DNA of 53,693 bases from an uncultured Bacteroidota bacterium (GCA_902590705.1 CACIXU010000010.1:1-53693); one strand, 5' to 3'. Positions 18,074 to 28,253 are shown, counted from the first letter of the stretch. Program-made: numbers and translations. Notes: generated by a model from the letters alone, not told the origin.

Positions 18074-19036
18074 CTAGCTATATGCTTTAATAATTTGAAA
18101 AGCTATATTTAGTGCTTCAGTTCCATTTTCGAGACTTACTGATGGTGTATTTTTGCCCTCAATTGCATCAGAAAAAGCTTCCAGCTCCTCAAGAATTGCA
18201 TTTGAATTATTAATAACAGGATTCTCGAAGTAAATTTCTTTTTTTTGACCTTCAGCATTTTGAAGAATCATAGCAAAGTCAACTGGTTTCTCAGGAGCTT
18301 CCTTCATTTTAACAATTTCTGCTTTTTTATCTAAAAAATCCACTGATATATATGCATCTTTCTGAAAAAAACGTGTTTTTCGCATTTTTTTTAGTGAAAT
18401 TCTACTGGCGGTAAGGTTAGCAACACAACCGTTTTCAAACTCAATCCTTGCATTCGCTATATCTGGTGTAGTACTAATAACTGATACTCCAGAAGCTGAA
18501 ATGGCTTTAACTTTTGACTTAACAACACTTAAAAGGATATCAATGTCATGGATCATTAAATCTAAAACTACTGGGACGTCAGTTCCTCTTGGATTAAACT
18601 CTGCCAAACGATGCGACTCAATAAACATTGGGTTTGTAATGGCATGGCGAGCCGCTTTAAAAGCTGGATTAAAACGTTCTACGTGTCCTACTTGTCCTAA
18701 TACTCCTTTTTTCTTAGCAGCTTTTGTTATTTCTTTAGCCTCAAAAACACTATTCGCAATTGGTTTTTCAATAAAGATATGTTTCTTTTTTTCTATAGCT
18801 TTAAGTGAAATTTCATGATGAAATAAAGTTGGAGTAACAATATCAATCATTTCACATGATTCAATTAGCTCTTCCAAAGAATGAAAGAGTCTGTATCCTT
18901 TTTCTCTGCTTAGAATTTTGGCATTTTTAATATTTGAATCGTAAAACCCAATCAATTTGTAACGTTTAGAGGCTTCTAATAAACGCAAATGTATTTTTCC
19001 TAAATGTCCTGCACCTATTACGCCTGCTTTTATCAT
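18074..19036 (-). CDS. Gfo/Idh/MocA-family oxidoreductase
   Basis: NAD(P)-dependent dehydrogenase of about 320 residues; the substrate is not recognised. The chosen start gives MIKAGVIGAGHLGKIHLRLL, where the nucleotide-binding GAGHLG lies directly after the start as in the family. An in-frame start at 19135 would add 33 unconserved residues and run into the divergent pcm gene. Other marks are the EKPIA segment in FIEKPIANSVFEAKEI, with the conserved Lys, and VLDLMIHDIDILLS, with the catalytic His region. The C-terminal domain is an alpha/beta sheet. It is the first gene of the run toward miaA. Confidence 0.9.
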   Translation of the reverse strand: MIKAGVIGAGHLGKIHLRLLEASKRYKLIGFYDSNIKNAKILSREKGYRLFHSLEELIESCEMIDIVTPTLFHHEISLKAIEKKKHIFIEKPIANSVFEAKEITKAAKKKGVLGQVGHVERFNPAFKAARHAITNPMFIESHRLAEFNPRGTDVPVVLDLMIHDIDILLSVVKSKVKAISASGVSVISTTPDIANARIEFENGCVANLTASRISLKKMRKTRFFQKDAYISVDFLDKKAEIVKMKEAPEKPVDFAMILQNAEGQKKEIYFENPVINNSNAILEELEAFSDAIEGKNTPSVSLENGTEALNIAFQIIKAYS

Positions 19037-19053
19037 TTTGATTCTATATTTTT

Positions 19054-19061
19054 CAAAAGTA
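19054..19061 (-). promoter_or_regulatory. -7 box for the oxidoreductase-to-miaA run
   Basis: On the minus strand this reads TACTTTTG, matching TAnnTTTG. It would start transcription near 19048, about 12 bases before the ATG at 19036. The box agrees with the shorter start chosen for that gene. No convincing -33 element is visible. Confidence 0.45.
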
Positions 19062-19092
19062 AGATCTTTTTCTGATATTTTTTGGAACTTAT

Positions 19093-19100
19093 TACATTTG
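19093..19100 (+). promoter_or_regulatory. -7 box overlapping the pcm leader
   Basis: TACATTTG matches TAnnTTTG. It ends 2 bases before the first ATG of pcm and 5 before the second, so the expected start point falls at or next to the ATG codons. That implies a leaderless or nearly leaderless transcript. The -33 element is weak. Confidence 0.4.
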
Positions 19101-19102
19101 TA

Positions 19103-19750
19103 ATGATGACAGATTCGGCAAAGCACAAAGGTCAAAGAAGGCAGTTATTAATTAAGTTAAAGGATAAAGGCATATGTGATAATCGTGTTTTAGCAGCAAT
19201 GGAAAAAGTCCCTAGGCACTTTTTCATGGATTCAGGTTTGGATGATTATGCTTATGTTGATAAAGCATATCCAATAGGAGCTGATCAAACAATATCTCAA
19301 CCTTATACAGTCGGATTTCAAACCCAATTACTAGAGTTAGAAAAAGGGGATAAAGTATTAGAAATTGGAACAGGTTCTGGTTATCAAACAGCTGTGCTAT
19401 TGGCATTTGGTAATTTAAAAATTTATACTATTGAGCGACAAAATGAGCTTTTTAAAAAAACCTCAATATTATTTAAAAAACTAAATCTACATCCAAAAAA
19501 AGTTGTTTTTGGAGATGGATATAAAGGGCTAAAAGAATCAGGGCCCTTTCAAGCTATATTAGTTACAGCTGGTGCACCTAGTGTTCCCAAAGCACTTTTA
19601 TCCCAGCTGACCATTGGTGGACGATTGGTGATTCCAGTAGGTGATAAAGAACAAATTATGACTAGGTATATTCGTAAAGGTGAAAAGGATTTTGATCGAG
19701 AGAGCTTTGGAGAATTTAGATTTGTTCCGATGTTAAAAAATAGAAACTAG
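19103..19750 (+). CDS. pcm: protein-L-isoaspartate O-methyltransferase
   Basis: SAM-dependent repair enzyme that methylates isoaspartyl residues in damaged proteins. The protein has 215 residues from this ATG; a second ATG follows at once, and the longer TTG start at 19082 is unlikely because it lies upstream of the promoter-like box. Motifs are RVLAAMEKVPRHFFM, the ADQTISQPYTVGFQTQLL substrate segment, SAM motif I VLEIGTGSGYQTAVL and motif III RLVIPVGD. The gene converges on smpB, and the two stop codons share the palindrome CTAG at 19747-19750. Confidence 0.95.
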   Translation: MMTDSAKHKGQRRQLLIKLKDKGICDNRVLAAMEKVPRHFFMDSGLDDYAYVDKAYPIGADQTISQPYTVGFQTQLLELEKGDKVLEIGTGSGYQTAVLLAFGNLKIYTIERQNELFKKTSILFKKLNLHPKKVVFGDGYKGLKESGPFQAILVTAGAPSVPKALLSQLTIGGRLVIPVGDKEQIMTRYIRKGEKDFDRESFGEFRFVPMLKNRN

Positions 19751-20211
19751 TTTTTTTTGAATGCCTTCTTAACCCGATCTAAATTCCTTTTGTTATCACG
19801 ATCTTTAATAGTCTCTCTTTTATCATAGAGTTTTTTTCCCCTGGCCAAAGCTATAAGCATTTTGGCAAATCCTTTATCGTTTATGTAAAGTTTGAGAGGT
19901 ACAATCGTCAATCCAGTTTTTTTTATTTCTTTATTGAGTTTTTTTAACTCTTTTTTATTGAGTAATAATTTTCTGCTCCCACGTGGTTGATGGTTAAATT
20001 GAGAACCAAACGCGTATTCTTCTATGTACATATTTACAGCAAATAGCTCCTCGTTTTCGTTAAATTCACAAAAGCTTTCAACGATAGAAGCCTTGTTGTC
20101 TCGAATAGATTTTATTTCAGTTCCTGTTAGGACTATTCCCGCTATGTATTTATCAAGAATTTCGAATTCAAATCTAGCACGTTTGTTTTTTATACTGACC
20201 GTCTTTTTCAC
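19747..20211 (-). CDS. smpB: SsrA-binding protein SmpB
   Basis: Binds tmRNA and brings it to stalled ribosomes for trans-translation. The protein has 154 residues, normal length. Family marks are NKRARFEFEILDKYIAGIVL, the TGTEIKSIR segment, YIEEYAFGSQFNHQPRGSRK, the LYINDKGFAKM loop and the basic C-terminal tail with ARGKKLYDKRETIKDRD. It lies 17 bases after clpB and is probably cotranscribed, grouping two protein quality-control genes. The tmRNA gene ssrA is not in this window. Confidence 0.96.
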   Translation of the reverse strand: MKKTVSIKNKRARFEFEILDKYIAGIVLTGTEIKSIRDNKASIVESFCEFNENEELFAVNMYIEEYAFGSQFNHQPRGSRKLLLNKKELKKLNKEIKKTGLTIVPLKLYINDKGFAKMLIALARGKKLYDKRETIKDRDNKRNLDRVKKAFKKN

Positions 20212-20228
20212 AATTTAAAGTTAAGAAC

Positions 20229-22835
20229 TTATTTCGTTGTCTTTTTCTTGTTTCTAAATACAATTTGATTGTCAAAATAATCTATTATTATGTTACTCCC
20301 CTTATCAATATCCCCTGCAAGCAATGATTTGCTAAGTGAGTTTAGTATATTTTTTTGAATAACGCGCTTAACTGGTCTTGCGCCATATTCTGGCTCAAAA
20401 CCAAGTTTTGAAAGCGCATCTATTGCTTCATCTGTTACTTTGATTTCCAGACCTTCCTGCTTTAACCTTAGAGCCAATTTACTTAATTGTAACTTAATAA
20501 TTAGCTGGATTTCCTTCGCTGTCAATGGAGAAAAGATCACAATGTCATCAATTCTGTTTAAAAATTCTGGCTTTACAGTTAATTTTAGCTGATCTAGAAC
20601 AGCTATTTTTGCTTCACTTTCTGCAATTTCAAAATCTTTATTCTTCATAAAAGATTCTTGAATTTTATTACTTCCAATATTACTAGTCATTACAATTATT
20701 GTATTCCTGAAATCAACCCTACGTCCTTTACTATCTGTTAAATGGCCTTCATCTAGAACCTGAAGTAAAACATTAAATGTATCTTGGTGTGCTTTTTCTA
20801 TTTCGTCTAAAAGTATAACGGAATAAGGTTTTCTTCTTACTGCCTCTGTCAATTGTCCTCCCTCATCATATCCGACGTAACCTGGAGGAGCACCAATTAA
20901 TCGACTTACCGAATGGCTTTCTTGGTATTCACTCATGTCAATTCGTGATAGATTATTTTCATCATCAAATAGAACTTCTGCAAGTGCTTTAGCTAGTTCG
21001 GTTTTACCGACTCCTGTCGTTCCAAGAAATAAAAAACTACCAATAGGTTTTTTTTGGTCTTGTAATCCCGTTCGATTTCTTCTGATTGCATCGGATACTG
21101 CCTCAACTGCGTTTTCTTGGCCAACCATGCGCTTATGAATTTCATTTTCTAGTTTCAAAAAACGTATTTTATCTGATTTTAACATCTTGGTAACAGGTAT
21201 TCCAGTCCATCGAGCAACAACTTCGGCTATATCATCATAGTTTACTTCCTCTTTTATCATGGAATCCTTTTTTTGAAAAAGTAGTAGCTCTTTCTGAAGA
21301 TTCTCTAATTTTTCCTGAACTATTTTTATCTTACCATAACGTAATTCAGCTACTACCGCAAAATCTCCGTCTCTTTCTGCTTTATCAGCCTGCAATTTAT
21401 AGTTTTCGATTGCCTCCTTATTTTGCTGGATTTCATCAACTAATTTTTTTTCTTGACTCCACTTAGAAAATAAATTGTTTCGATCTTCTTTCAAGTTCGA
21501 AAGTTCCTTATTTAATTCATCGACTTTTTTATTTTCTTTCTCTCTTTTAATTGCAACTACTTCAATTTCAATCTGTCTTATTTTACGATCTAATGAATCA
21601 AGCTCCTCGGGTTTTGAATTAATTTCAATTCTAAGTTTTGATGCGGCTTCATCAATTAAATCGATTGCTTTGTCGGGTAGAAATCTATTTGAAATATATC
21701 GACTGGATAACATTACTGAGCCAATAATAGCCTCATCTTTTATTCTTACCTTATGATGAGCTTCATATTTTTCTTTTATTCCTCTCAAAATAGTTATAGC
21801 ACTTTCGGTATTAGGTTCATCTACTATAACCTTTTGAAATCTTCTTTCTAAAGCTTTATCTTTTTCAAAATATTTTTGGTATTCATCCAAAGTAGTAGCT
21901 CCAATCGCTCGGAGCTCTCCTCTTGCTAAAGCAGGTTTTAAAATATTTGCAGCGTCCATCGCGCCCTGACCACCACCTGCACCAACTAAAGTGTGTATTT
22001 CATCTATAAAAAGTAATATATCACCATCACTATTTACTACTTCCTTAATAACATTTTTTAGGCGCTCTTCAAATTCTCCTTTATATTTTGCCCCAGCAAT
22101 CAGGGCTCCCATATCTAGTGCAAAAATTTGTTTTTCCTTTAGGTTTTCCGGTATATCCCCATCTATTATACGATGGGCCAGTCCTTCAGCTATTGCGGTT
22201 TTACCTGTTCCTGGCTCTCCAACAAGTATTGGGTTGTTTTTGGTTCTTCTAGATATTATTTGAAGCAAACGCCTAATTTCTTCATCTCGACCAATTACAG
22301 GGTCTAACTTTCCATTTTCAGCCAATTGGTTTAAATTTCTGGCGTATCTTTCAAGAGAGTTGTAGTTTTGTTCTGCAGATGCTGAAGTTATTTTTTCTCC
22401 TTTTTGTAACTGATTAAGTGTTTCTTTTAAATTCTTCTTTGTGATACCCTGGTCCTTTAACATTTGACTAACGTCACTATCAGACTCAAATAATGCGGTT
22501 AACAGGTGATGAGTTGCAACAAACTCATCTTTGTGTGCTTTGGATATATTAATAGCGTTAATTAAAGTTTTCGAGGCTTCTGTCGATAGCGTCAAGCTCC
22601 CTCCGGATATTTTTGGTAAGCTTTTAAGAGAACTGTCTGTCATTTTTTTTAATAGGGAGAAATTCACCTGTAATTTTTTAAAAACGAAAGGCAAAACATT
22701 ATCATCTATTTCCATTAGCGCTTTAAAAAGATGTTCATTTTCAATTTGCTGATGACTGAATTCTTGAGAAAGTTCTTGAGCTTTCTGAACTACCTCTTGC
22801 GATTTGATAGTAAATTTATTTAAGTTCACATGCAT
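20229..22835 (-). CDS. clpB: ATP-dependent disaggregase ClpB
   Basis: Hexameric AAA+ chaperone that pulls proteins out of aggregates together with DnaK. The protein has 868 residues, full length. The N domain (about 1-150) has the two Clp-N repeats. NBD1 has Walker [10 protein letters not shown] and Walker [18 protein letters not shown] long coiled-coil middle domain spans about residues 405-530. NBD2 has Walker [11 protein letters not shown] and the [13 protein letters not shown] pore loop. The middle domain separates ClpB from ClpA and ClpC. I looked for a CIRCE or other heat-shock operator in the 244 bases upstream and saw none. Confidence 0.97.
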   Translation of the reverse strand: MHVNLNKFTIKSQEVVQKAQELSQEFSHQQIENEHLFKALMEIDDNVLPFVFKKLQVNFSLLKKMTDSSLKSLPKISGGSLTLSTEASKTLINAINISKAHKDEFVATHHLLTALFESDSDVSQMLKDQGITKKNLKETLNQLQKGEKITSASAEQNYNSLERYARNLNQLAENGKLDPVIGRDEEIRRLLQIISRRTKNNPILVGEPGTGKTAIAEGLAHRIIDGDIPENLKEKQIFALDMGALIAGAKYKGEFEERLKNVIKEVVNSDGDILLFIDEIHTLVGAGGGQGAMDAANILKPALARGELRAIGATTLDEYQKYFEKDKALERRFQKVIVDEPNTESAITILRGIKEKYEAHHKVRIKDEAIIGSVMLSSRYISNRFLPDKAIDLIDEAASKLRIEINSKPEELDSLDRKIRQIEIEVVAIKREKENKKVDELNKELSNLKEDRNNLFSKWSQEKKLVDEIQQNKEAIENYKLQADKAERDGDFAVVAELRYGKIKIVQEKLENLQKELLLFQKKDSMIKEEVNYDDIAEVVARWTGIPVTKMLKSDKIRFLKLENEIHKRMVGQENAVEAVSDAIRRNRTGLQDQKKPIGSFLFLGTTGVGKTELAKALAEVLFDDENNLSRIDMSEYQESHSVSRLIGAPPGYVGYDEGGQLTEAVRRKPYSVILLDEIEKAHQDTFNVLLQVLDEGHLTDSKGRRVDFRNTIIVMTSNIGSNKIQESFMKNKDFEIAESEAKIAVLDQLKLTVKPEFLNRIDDIVIFSPLTAKEIQLIIKLQLSKLALRLKQEGLEIKVTDEAIDALSKLGFEPEYGARPVKRVIQKNILNSLSKSLLAGDIDKGSNIIIDYFDNQIVFRNKKKTTK

Positions 22836-23055
22836 TTTATTTATTCTAAATCAATATTTATTCCATTGGTTTACAACAGACTAATTGTCCTTAATAAGCT
22901 CTGTTTAGCTGACACAATGTCAAGAAATATTATTTAGTGTTTCAAACATTGAAAAAAGTAGGTTTAAAAAAAGTCATAAAATCATTTGGATTTAAATTGT
23001 TCAAAATATTTTGAAGTTTATTTGATAATAAATATTTAAGCTTTTATTAAAATAT

Positions 23056-23063
23056 TATTTTTG
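23056..23063 (+). promoter_or_regulatory. -7 box upstream of glyA
   Basis: TATTTTTG matches TAnnTTTG, about 20 bases before the glyA ATG codons at 23080 and 23083. This gives a short leader of roughly 10-15 bases. No clear -33 TTG at 19-21 bases spacing. The rest of the 244-base clpB-glyA gap is AT-rich and shows no RNA gene or conserved operator. Confidence 0.45.
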
Positions 23064-23082
23064 TGAATTAAAATGATTTATG

Positions 23083-24360
23083 ATGATTGAGCGTGATTCG
23101 ACTATTTTTGAATTGATAAATTCAGAAAAGAGTAGACAACTAAATGGTATTGAGCTAATTGCCTCAGAAAACTTCACAAGCCCAGATGTTATGGAGGCTA
23201 CAGGTTCTATACTTACAAATAAATATGCTGAGGGATATCCAGGAAAGCGATATTATGGAGGATGTGAGGTGGTAGATAAGATTGAACAGATTGCGATTGA
23301 TCGTGCCAAGGAGCTTTTTGGCGCTGTATATGCCAATGTTCAGCCTCACTCTGGATCACAAGCTAATACAGCTGTATTTCATGCTTTTTTAAAACCAGGT
23401 GATAAAATACTAGGTTTTGATTTATCTCATGGTGGTCATTTAACTCACGGATCACCAGTTAATTTCTCAGGTAGATTATATAAAGCTCATTTCTATGGAG
23501 TTGAGAGGGAAACGGGTCTATTAGATTATGAAAATATTTTAACTATAGCAAAAGAGGTATCTCCAAAAATGATCATTGCTGGTGCCTCAGCCTATTCGCG
23601 TGATATTGATTATTCAAAGTTCCGTGAAATTGCTGATCAAGTAGGAGCATTTTTACTGGCTGATATTTCTCACCCTTCAGGAATGATTGCAGCTGGCTTG
23701 CATAGTGATCCAATCCCTCATTGTCATGTAGTAACAACAACAACCCACAAGACTTTGAGAGGACCTCGTGGTGGTTTGATTTTAATGGGTGAGGACTTTA
23801 AAAATCCTTTTGGTGAGAAACTTAGGAGTGGGGAATTAAAGAAGATGTCAAATTTAATTGACATGGCTGTATTTCCAGGAAATCAGGGTGGTCCACTTGA
23901 ACATGTTGTAGCTGCAAAGGCTGTTGCTTTTGGTGAAGCACTCCAACCTTCTTTCAAGGTTTATATGCAGCAGGTGAAAAAAAATGCTGACTCAATGGCT
24001 AAAGCTTTTGTTTCAAAAGATTACCATTTAATATCTGGAGGAACTGATAATCACATGATGCTAATTGATCTTCGTAATAAGAATATTACCGGAAAATTAG
24101 CTGAGGAAGCTTTAGTAAAAGCTGGAATAACCGCGAATAAAAATATGGTTCCATTTGATGATAAGTCCCCCTTTGTGACTTCAGGGATAAGATTTGGTGT
24201 TGCAGCAATAACGACTCGTGGACTCAAAGAAAGTGATATGACAACAATAGTTGATTTGATTGATCGAGTAATCACTAGACCTGATGATATTGTAAATATT
24301 AATAATGTTGCAAAAGATGTACACCAGCTGATGAGTGGAAGATCCCTTTTTTCCGTTTAG
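23083..24360 (+). CDS. glyA: serine hydroxymethyltransferase
   Basis: PLP enzyme that interconverts serine and glycine with tetrahydrofolate, the main source of one-carbon units. About 425 residues; ATG codons at 23080 and 23083 are adjacent and cannot be told apart by sequence. Motifs are [47 protein letters not shown], and the PLP lysine in [15 protein letters not shown] near residue 225. The C-terminal domain contains [16 protein letters not shown]. The gene is monocistronic, followed by a 98-base gap before the PSD1 operon. Confidence 0.97.
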   Translation: MIERDSTIFELINSEKSRQLNGIELIASENFTSPDVMEATGSILTNKYAEGYPGKRYYGGCEVVDKIEQIAIDRAKELFGAVYANVQPHSGSQANTAVFHAFLKPGDKILGFDLSHGGHLTHGSPVNFSGRLYKAHFYGVERETGLLDYENILTIAKEVSPKMIIAGASAYSRDIDYSKFREIADQVGAFLLADISHPSGMIAAGLHSDPIPHCHVVTTTTHKTLRGPRGGLILMGEDFKNPFGEKLRSGELKKMSNLIDMAVFPGNQGGPLEHVVAAKAVAFGEALQPSFKVYMQQVKKNADSMAKAFVSKDYHLISGGTDNHMMLIDLRNKNITGKLAEEALVKAGITANKNMVPFDDKSPFVTSGIRFGVAAITTRGLKESDMTTIVDLIDRVITRPDDIVNINNVAKDVHQLMSGRSLFSV

Positions 24361-24425
24361 ACCATTTTTTTGATAAATCGCTCACTATCAATTATTTTAA
24401 TCATTTTGTGATGGTCTTTTGTTTT
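24359..24425 (+). terminator. possible terminator after glyA
   Basis: An inverted repeat AGACCAT (24359-24365) / ATGGTCT (24411-24417) brackets a smaller hairpin TTGATA-N10-TATCAA and is followed by TTTTGTTTTTG. The outer stem is short and the loop long, so this is weak support for a rho-independent terminator separating glyA from the next operon. Confidence 0.3.
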
Positions 24426-24458
24426 TGTAAATTTATAGCCAATCAACCTACTTAATAT

Positions 24459-26774
24459 TTGAAAAAGACATTACCATTACTTTCTTTTTTAGCTTGTTTT
24501 GCTCTAGTTTTTGGTGTAAAAACTTATTTTTTACTTCAACCTAGAAGTGAAGTATCTGTTTTGGAAAATGAATTTGATGATTCCTTTGAAAAAAACATAT
24601 CAATACCTGAAACTGTTAGTTATAATTTTGATGTAAAGCCAATTCTTTCAGATAAATGTTACAAGTGCCACGGGCCAGATCCAAATTCAGTTCAAGCAGA
24701 TTTTAGATTAGATATTAGTGAAGACTGGTATCGCATAAGCATGGAAAATGATAATAAAAAGATTATTAGTTCAGGCGATCTCTCAAAAAGTGAGTTAGTT
24801 GATCGTATCAGATCCACACGCGCTTCTCATCAAATGCCTCCTCCAGAATCTAATTTAGTCTTATCAGAACGTGAAAAGCTAATCATCGAAAAATGGATAA
24901 CTCAAGGTGCAAAATGGGAACCTCATTGGGCTTATATTTCCCCCTTAAAAATCGAGGGGAAAATTGATTCTAAATGGAATATTGATAAATTTATTTTACT
25001 CGAGTTAGAAAAAAAAGGCTTAAATATCTCGAATGAAGCTCCAAAGGAATTACTCTTAAGAAGGCTTTATTTTGATTTAATTGGACTTCCTCCCACATTA
25101 GCTCAAATAAATCAATTCCTTCAAGATAAAAGTGAAAGTGCATATGAGAAGGTAGTCGATAAATTACTTTCCTCTCAAGCTTATGGAGAGCGAATGGCCT
25201 CAATTTGGATGGATATTGCTAGATATGCAGACACGAACGGATATCAAGATGATACCGAACGAACAATGTGGCCCTGGCGTGATTGGGTGATTCACGCCTA
25301 CAATAAAAATATGCCGTATGACCAATTCGTAACCTGGCAATTGGCAGGTGATCTACTACCTAACGCAACCAAAGAACAAATTTTAGCAACTGGATTTAAT
25401 CGTAACCATATGATTACCCAAGAGGGAGGGGTTATTGAGGAAGAGTATAGAGTTGAATATGTAGCTGATCGGACCGTTACTACAGCTAAAACCTTTATGG
25501 GCCTTACAGTGGAGTGCGCAAGGTGCCACGATCACAAATATGATGAAATAAGTCAAAAAGATTTTTTTAATTTATTTGACTTTTTCAACCGGATTGATGA
25601 GGATGGTAGAATTTCTTATACTGATAAAGCACCAAAACCAAATATTAAGCTTGATCACAATTTGATAAAAGAAAAACTTCCTTTTATTAAAATCCCAGAC
25701 AGTATAATTGAACTTGATCTTATGGTAATGAAAGAGGCTGATAACCTAAGAAAAACTTATTTACTTAATCGAGGAGCATATGATTCTCCTACAGATATAG
25801 AACTAAATGGAAGTATGCCATCGGTTATTTTACCTTTTGATCAAAATTTTGAAAAAAACCGTTTAGGACTTTCAAAATGGCTATTTGACCCTAAAAATCC
25901 AATCACATCAAGGGTGGCAGTAAATAGGCTTTGGCAACAGTTTTTTGGAATTGGTATTGTTTCTACACCATCTGACTTTGGAAATCAAGGTGCATTACCG
26001 ACTCATCCTAAACTTTTAGATTGGTTATCAAGAAAATATATTGAAGAGAGTTGGAATACTAAGAAAATGATTAAAAGGATTGTTATGTCAAAGACTTACA
26101 AACAATCCAGTAAGCCAACCCCTTTTAAATCAAAAATAGATCCTAAAAATTATTATCTTTCTCATTTCCCACGTCAAAAACTAACTGCAGAAATGATTCG
26201 TGATAATTTTTTGGTTAGTAGTGGGCTATTTGTTGACAAAGTAGGTGGTCCAAGTGTTAAGCCATACCAACCTCCTGGTCTTTGGGATGAATTAACAGGA
26301 GGAAGTACATCAAATTCCCTTAAACGTTATAAAATGTCAACTAATGGCAATCAATATAGAAGAAGTCTTTATACTTATTGGAAGAGAACAGCCCCCCCAC
26401 CAGGAATGATTACATTTGACGCTTCAACTAGAGATTATTGTACGGTTGAACGCCAAAAAACAAGTACCCCGCTTCAATCACTTGTTCTTCTAAACGACCC
26501 TCAAGTTCAAGAAGCAGCAGAGTATTTAGCTACAAGTTTATTATCTAAAGAATTGAAATCTCACAAGGAAAATATTATACATATCTATCGAAAAATTACT
26601 GGAAGATCACCTCAGAAAAAAACTTTAAATTATTTGATTGATTACAGAAAAGAAGTTGAAAAAATACACTTACAAAAAGCGGAATCGTTGGATAAGTTTG
26701 ATATTCGAAATAAAGTATACACCTCACTATCATTATTGATTTATAACCTAGATGAAACATCACAAAAAAGTTAG
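24459..26774 (+). CDS. PSD1 / planctomycete-type cytochrome c protein (DUF1549-DUF1553)
   Basis: Exported protein of 771 residues; the family's function is unknown. Translation probably starts at TTG, giving MKKTLPLLSFLACF, a signal peptide or membrane anchor. A planctomycete cytochrome c domain follows with heme motif CYKCH at residues 67-71 and a distal HQMPPPES methionine. The DUF1549 region contains a second CxxCH, CARCHDHKYDEIS at about residues 353-365. The DUF1553 region in the C-terminal half includes VAVNRLWQQFFGIGIV, PSDFGNQGALPTHP and PLQSLVLLNDPQVQEAA. Such proteins are abundant in Planctomycetes and occur in some marine Bacteroidota, nearly always beside a DUF1501 gene, as here (3-base gap). 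Two heme sites suggest an electron-transfer or heme-linked oxidoreductase role in the periplasm. Confidence 0.9.
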   Translation: MKKTLPLLSFLACFALVFGVKTYFLLQPRSEVSVLENEFDDSFEKNISIPETVSYNFDVKPILSDKCYKCHGPDPNSVQADFRLDISEDWYRISMENDNKKIISSGDLSKSELVDRIRSTRASHQMPPPESNLVLSEREKLIIEKWITQGAKWEPHWAYISPLKIEGKIDSKWNIDKFILLELEKKGLNISNEAPKELLLRRLYFDLIGLPPTLAQINQFLQDKSESAYEKVVDKLLSSQAYGERMASIWMDIARYADTNGYQDDTERTMWPWRDWVIHAYNKNMPYDQFVTWQLAGDLLPNATKEQILATGFNRNHMITQEGGVIEEEYRVEYVADRTVTTAKTFMGLTVECARCHDHKYDEISQKDFFNLFDFFNRIDEDGRISYTDKAPKPNIKLDHNLIKEKLPFIKIPDSIIELDLMVMKEADNLRKTYLLNRGAYDSPTDIELNGSMPSVILPFDQNFEKNRLGLSKWLFDPKNPITSRVAVNRLWQQFFGIGIVSTPSDFGNQGALPTHPKLLDWLSRKYIEESWNTKKMIKRIVMSKTYKQSSKPTPFKSKIDPKNYYLSHFPRQKLTAEMIRDNFLVSSGLFVDKVGGPSVKPYQPPGLWDELTGGSTSNSLKRYKMSTNGNQYRRSLYTYWKRTAPPPGMITFDASTRDYCTVERQKTSTPLQSLVLLNDPQVQEAAEYLATSLLSKELKSHKENIIHIYRKITGRSPQKKTLNYLIDYRKEVEKIHLQKAESLDKFDIRNKVYTSLSLLIYNLDETSQKS

Positions 26775-26777
26775 GAT

Positions 26778-28244
26778 ATGGAGGAATTAAATAAATACTT
26801 TTTGAATAATAATCGTCGTCATTTCCTAAAAAATATTGGATTTGGAATAGGAGGTCTTGCACTTGGAAGCATGTTGGATCCTTTTAATTTAGCTGATTCT
26901 AATAAAATGTCTAAGCTCCATTCAGGATCATTACCATTACCTCATTTTGCTCCTAAGGCAAAAAGGGTTATATATCTTTTTCAAAGTGGAGGACCGTCAC
27001 AATTAGACTTATTTGATTACAAGCCTTATCTGAATAAATTTCGTGGTATAGATTTGCCAGATTCCATCAGAAAAGGGCAGAGATTGACTGGAATGACTTC
27101 AAATCAAAGTAAATTTCCAGTTACAGGTAGTATTTATGACTTTAAACAATATGGTGAATCTAGGGCATGGGTGAGTAGCTTAATGCCCAATGTTTCAAAG
27201 ATAGTCGACGAATTATGCTTTGTTAAATCTATGCACACGGAAGCTATCAATCACGACCCTGCAATAACTTTTTTTCAAACTGGTTCACAGCAACCAGGTA
27301 GGCCAAGTATTGGCTCATGGATGAGTTACGGCTTGGGTAGTCTTAATGATAATTTACCCTCATTTATTGTTCTTCTTTCAACTGGGAATGGAAAACCTCA
27401 ACCACAGCCGCTATATTCAAGACTTTGGGGTAATGGATTTTTAAGTTCTCTCCATCAGGGTGTTCAATTCAGGTCTGGTAAAGACCCAGTTTTATATCTT
27501 CAAAACCCTGAAGGTGTCTCAAAAGAAGAGCGAAGGAAAATGCTTGATCATTTAGCAGTGATTAATGAGACTCAGGAGAAATCCTTTGGAGATTCTGAAA
27601 TAAGTAGCAGAATTTCAAATTATGAAATGGCCTATCGTATGCAGACATCTGTTCCTGATGTAATGGATATATCCGATGAGCCTGATCATATCCTACGAAT
27701 GTATGGCAAGAACTCATACAAACCTGGAACCTATGCAGCAAACTGTTTGCTGGCGAGAAGATTAATTGAAAAAGATGTACGTTTTGTTCAGTTATATCAT
27801 ACAGGATGGGATCAACATGATAATCTACCATCTCAAATTAGCCGTCAGGCTAAAGACGTGGATCAAGGGACTGCTGCACTCATTATGGATTTGAAACAAA
27901 GAGGCCTTTTGGAAGACACTTTGGTAATTTGGGGTGGAGAGTTTGGAAGAACTAATTATTGTCAAGGAAAATTAACTGACATAGACTACGGTAGAGACCA
28001 CCATCCACGCTCATTTACGATTTTTATGGCGGGCGCTGGAATTAAACCTGGATTTAGTTATGGTGAAACTGACGATTTTGGATATAATATTGTAAAAGAT
28101 CCAGTTCATGTTCACGATTTACAAGCAACTATTTTGAATCAGTTTGGAATAGATCATGAAAGAATGACATATAAATTCCAAGGGAGAAGGTTCCGATTAA
28201 CGGATGTTCATGGAGAGGTGAAAAAAGAGTTATTAGATATATAG
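26778..28244 (+). CDS. DUF1501 family protein, Tat-exported
   Basis: Protein of 488 residues, a member of the DUF1501 family, which is structurally related to the sulfatase/alkaline phosphatase superfamily; no activity is established. The N terminus has a twin-arginine signal NNRRHFLKN (Arg13-Arg14) followed by the hydrophobic GFGIGGLALGSML. It is therefore probably exported folded, perhaps with bound metal. Family segments are IYLFQSGGPSQLDLFDYKP, MHTEAINHDPAITFFQTGS, GWDQHDN and WGGEFGRTNYCQG, with YGRDHHPRSFTIFMAGAG near the C terminus. Conserved Asp and His residues in these segments could bind metal. It is the middle gene of a three-gene unit, 3 bases after the PSD1 gene and 9 before the next. 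Confidence 0.92.
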   Translation: MEELNKYFLNNNRRHFLKNIGFGIGGLALGSMLDPFNLADSNKMSKLHSGSLPLPHFAPKAKRVIYLFQSGGPSQLDLFDYKPYLNKFRGIDLPDSIRKGQRLTGMTSNQSKFPVTGSIYDFKQYGESRAWVSSLMPNVSKIVDELCFVKSMHTEAINHDPAITFFQTGSQQPGRPSIGSWMSYGLGSLNDNLPSFIVLLSTGNGKPQPQPLYSRLWGNGFLSSLHQGVQFRSGKDPVLYLQNPEGVSKEERRKMLDHLAVINETQEKSFGDSEISSRISNYEMAYRMQTSVPDVMDISDEPDHILRMYGKNSYKPGTYAANCLLARRLIEKDVRFVQLYHTGWDQHDNLPSQISRQAKDVDQGTAALIMDLKQRGLLEDTLVIWGGEFGRTNYCQGKLTDIDYGRDHHPRSFTIFMAGAGIKPGFSYGETDDFGYNIVKDPVHVHDLQATILNQFGIDHERMTYKFQGRRFRLTDVHGEVKKELLDI

Positions 28245-28253
28245 TTTAGTTTT

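Noticed and set aside
19037-19135. N-terminal extension of the oxidoreductase
   Set aside because: The 33 extra residues are not conserved, precede the nucleotide-binding loop and overlap the divergent pcm gene and its promoter box.
22836-22980. heat-shock operator (CIRCE) upstream of clpB
   Set aside because: No TTAGCACTC-N9-GAGTGCTAA or similar inverted repeat is found.
22949-23014. 21-codon TTG-started lysine-rich frame between clpB and glyA
   Set aside because: It resembles a cationic peptide but is expected by chance in AT-rich DNA with many AAA codons; no promoter box and no conserved context.
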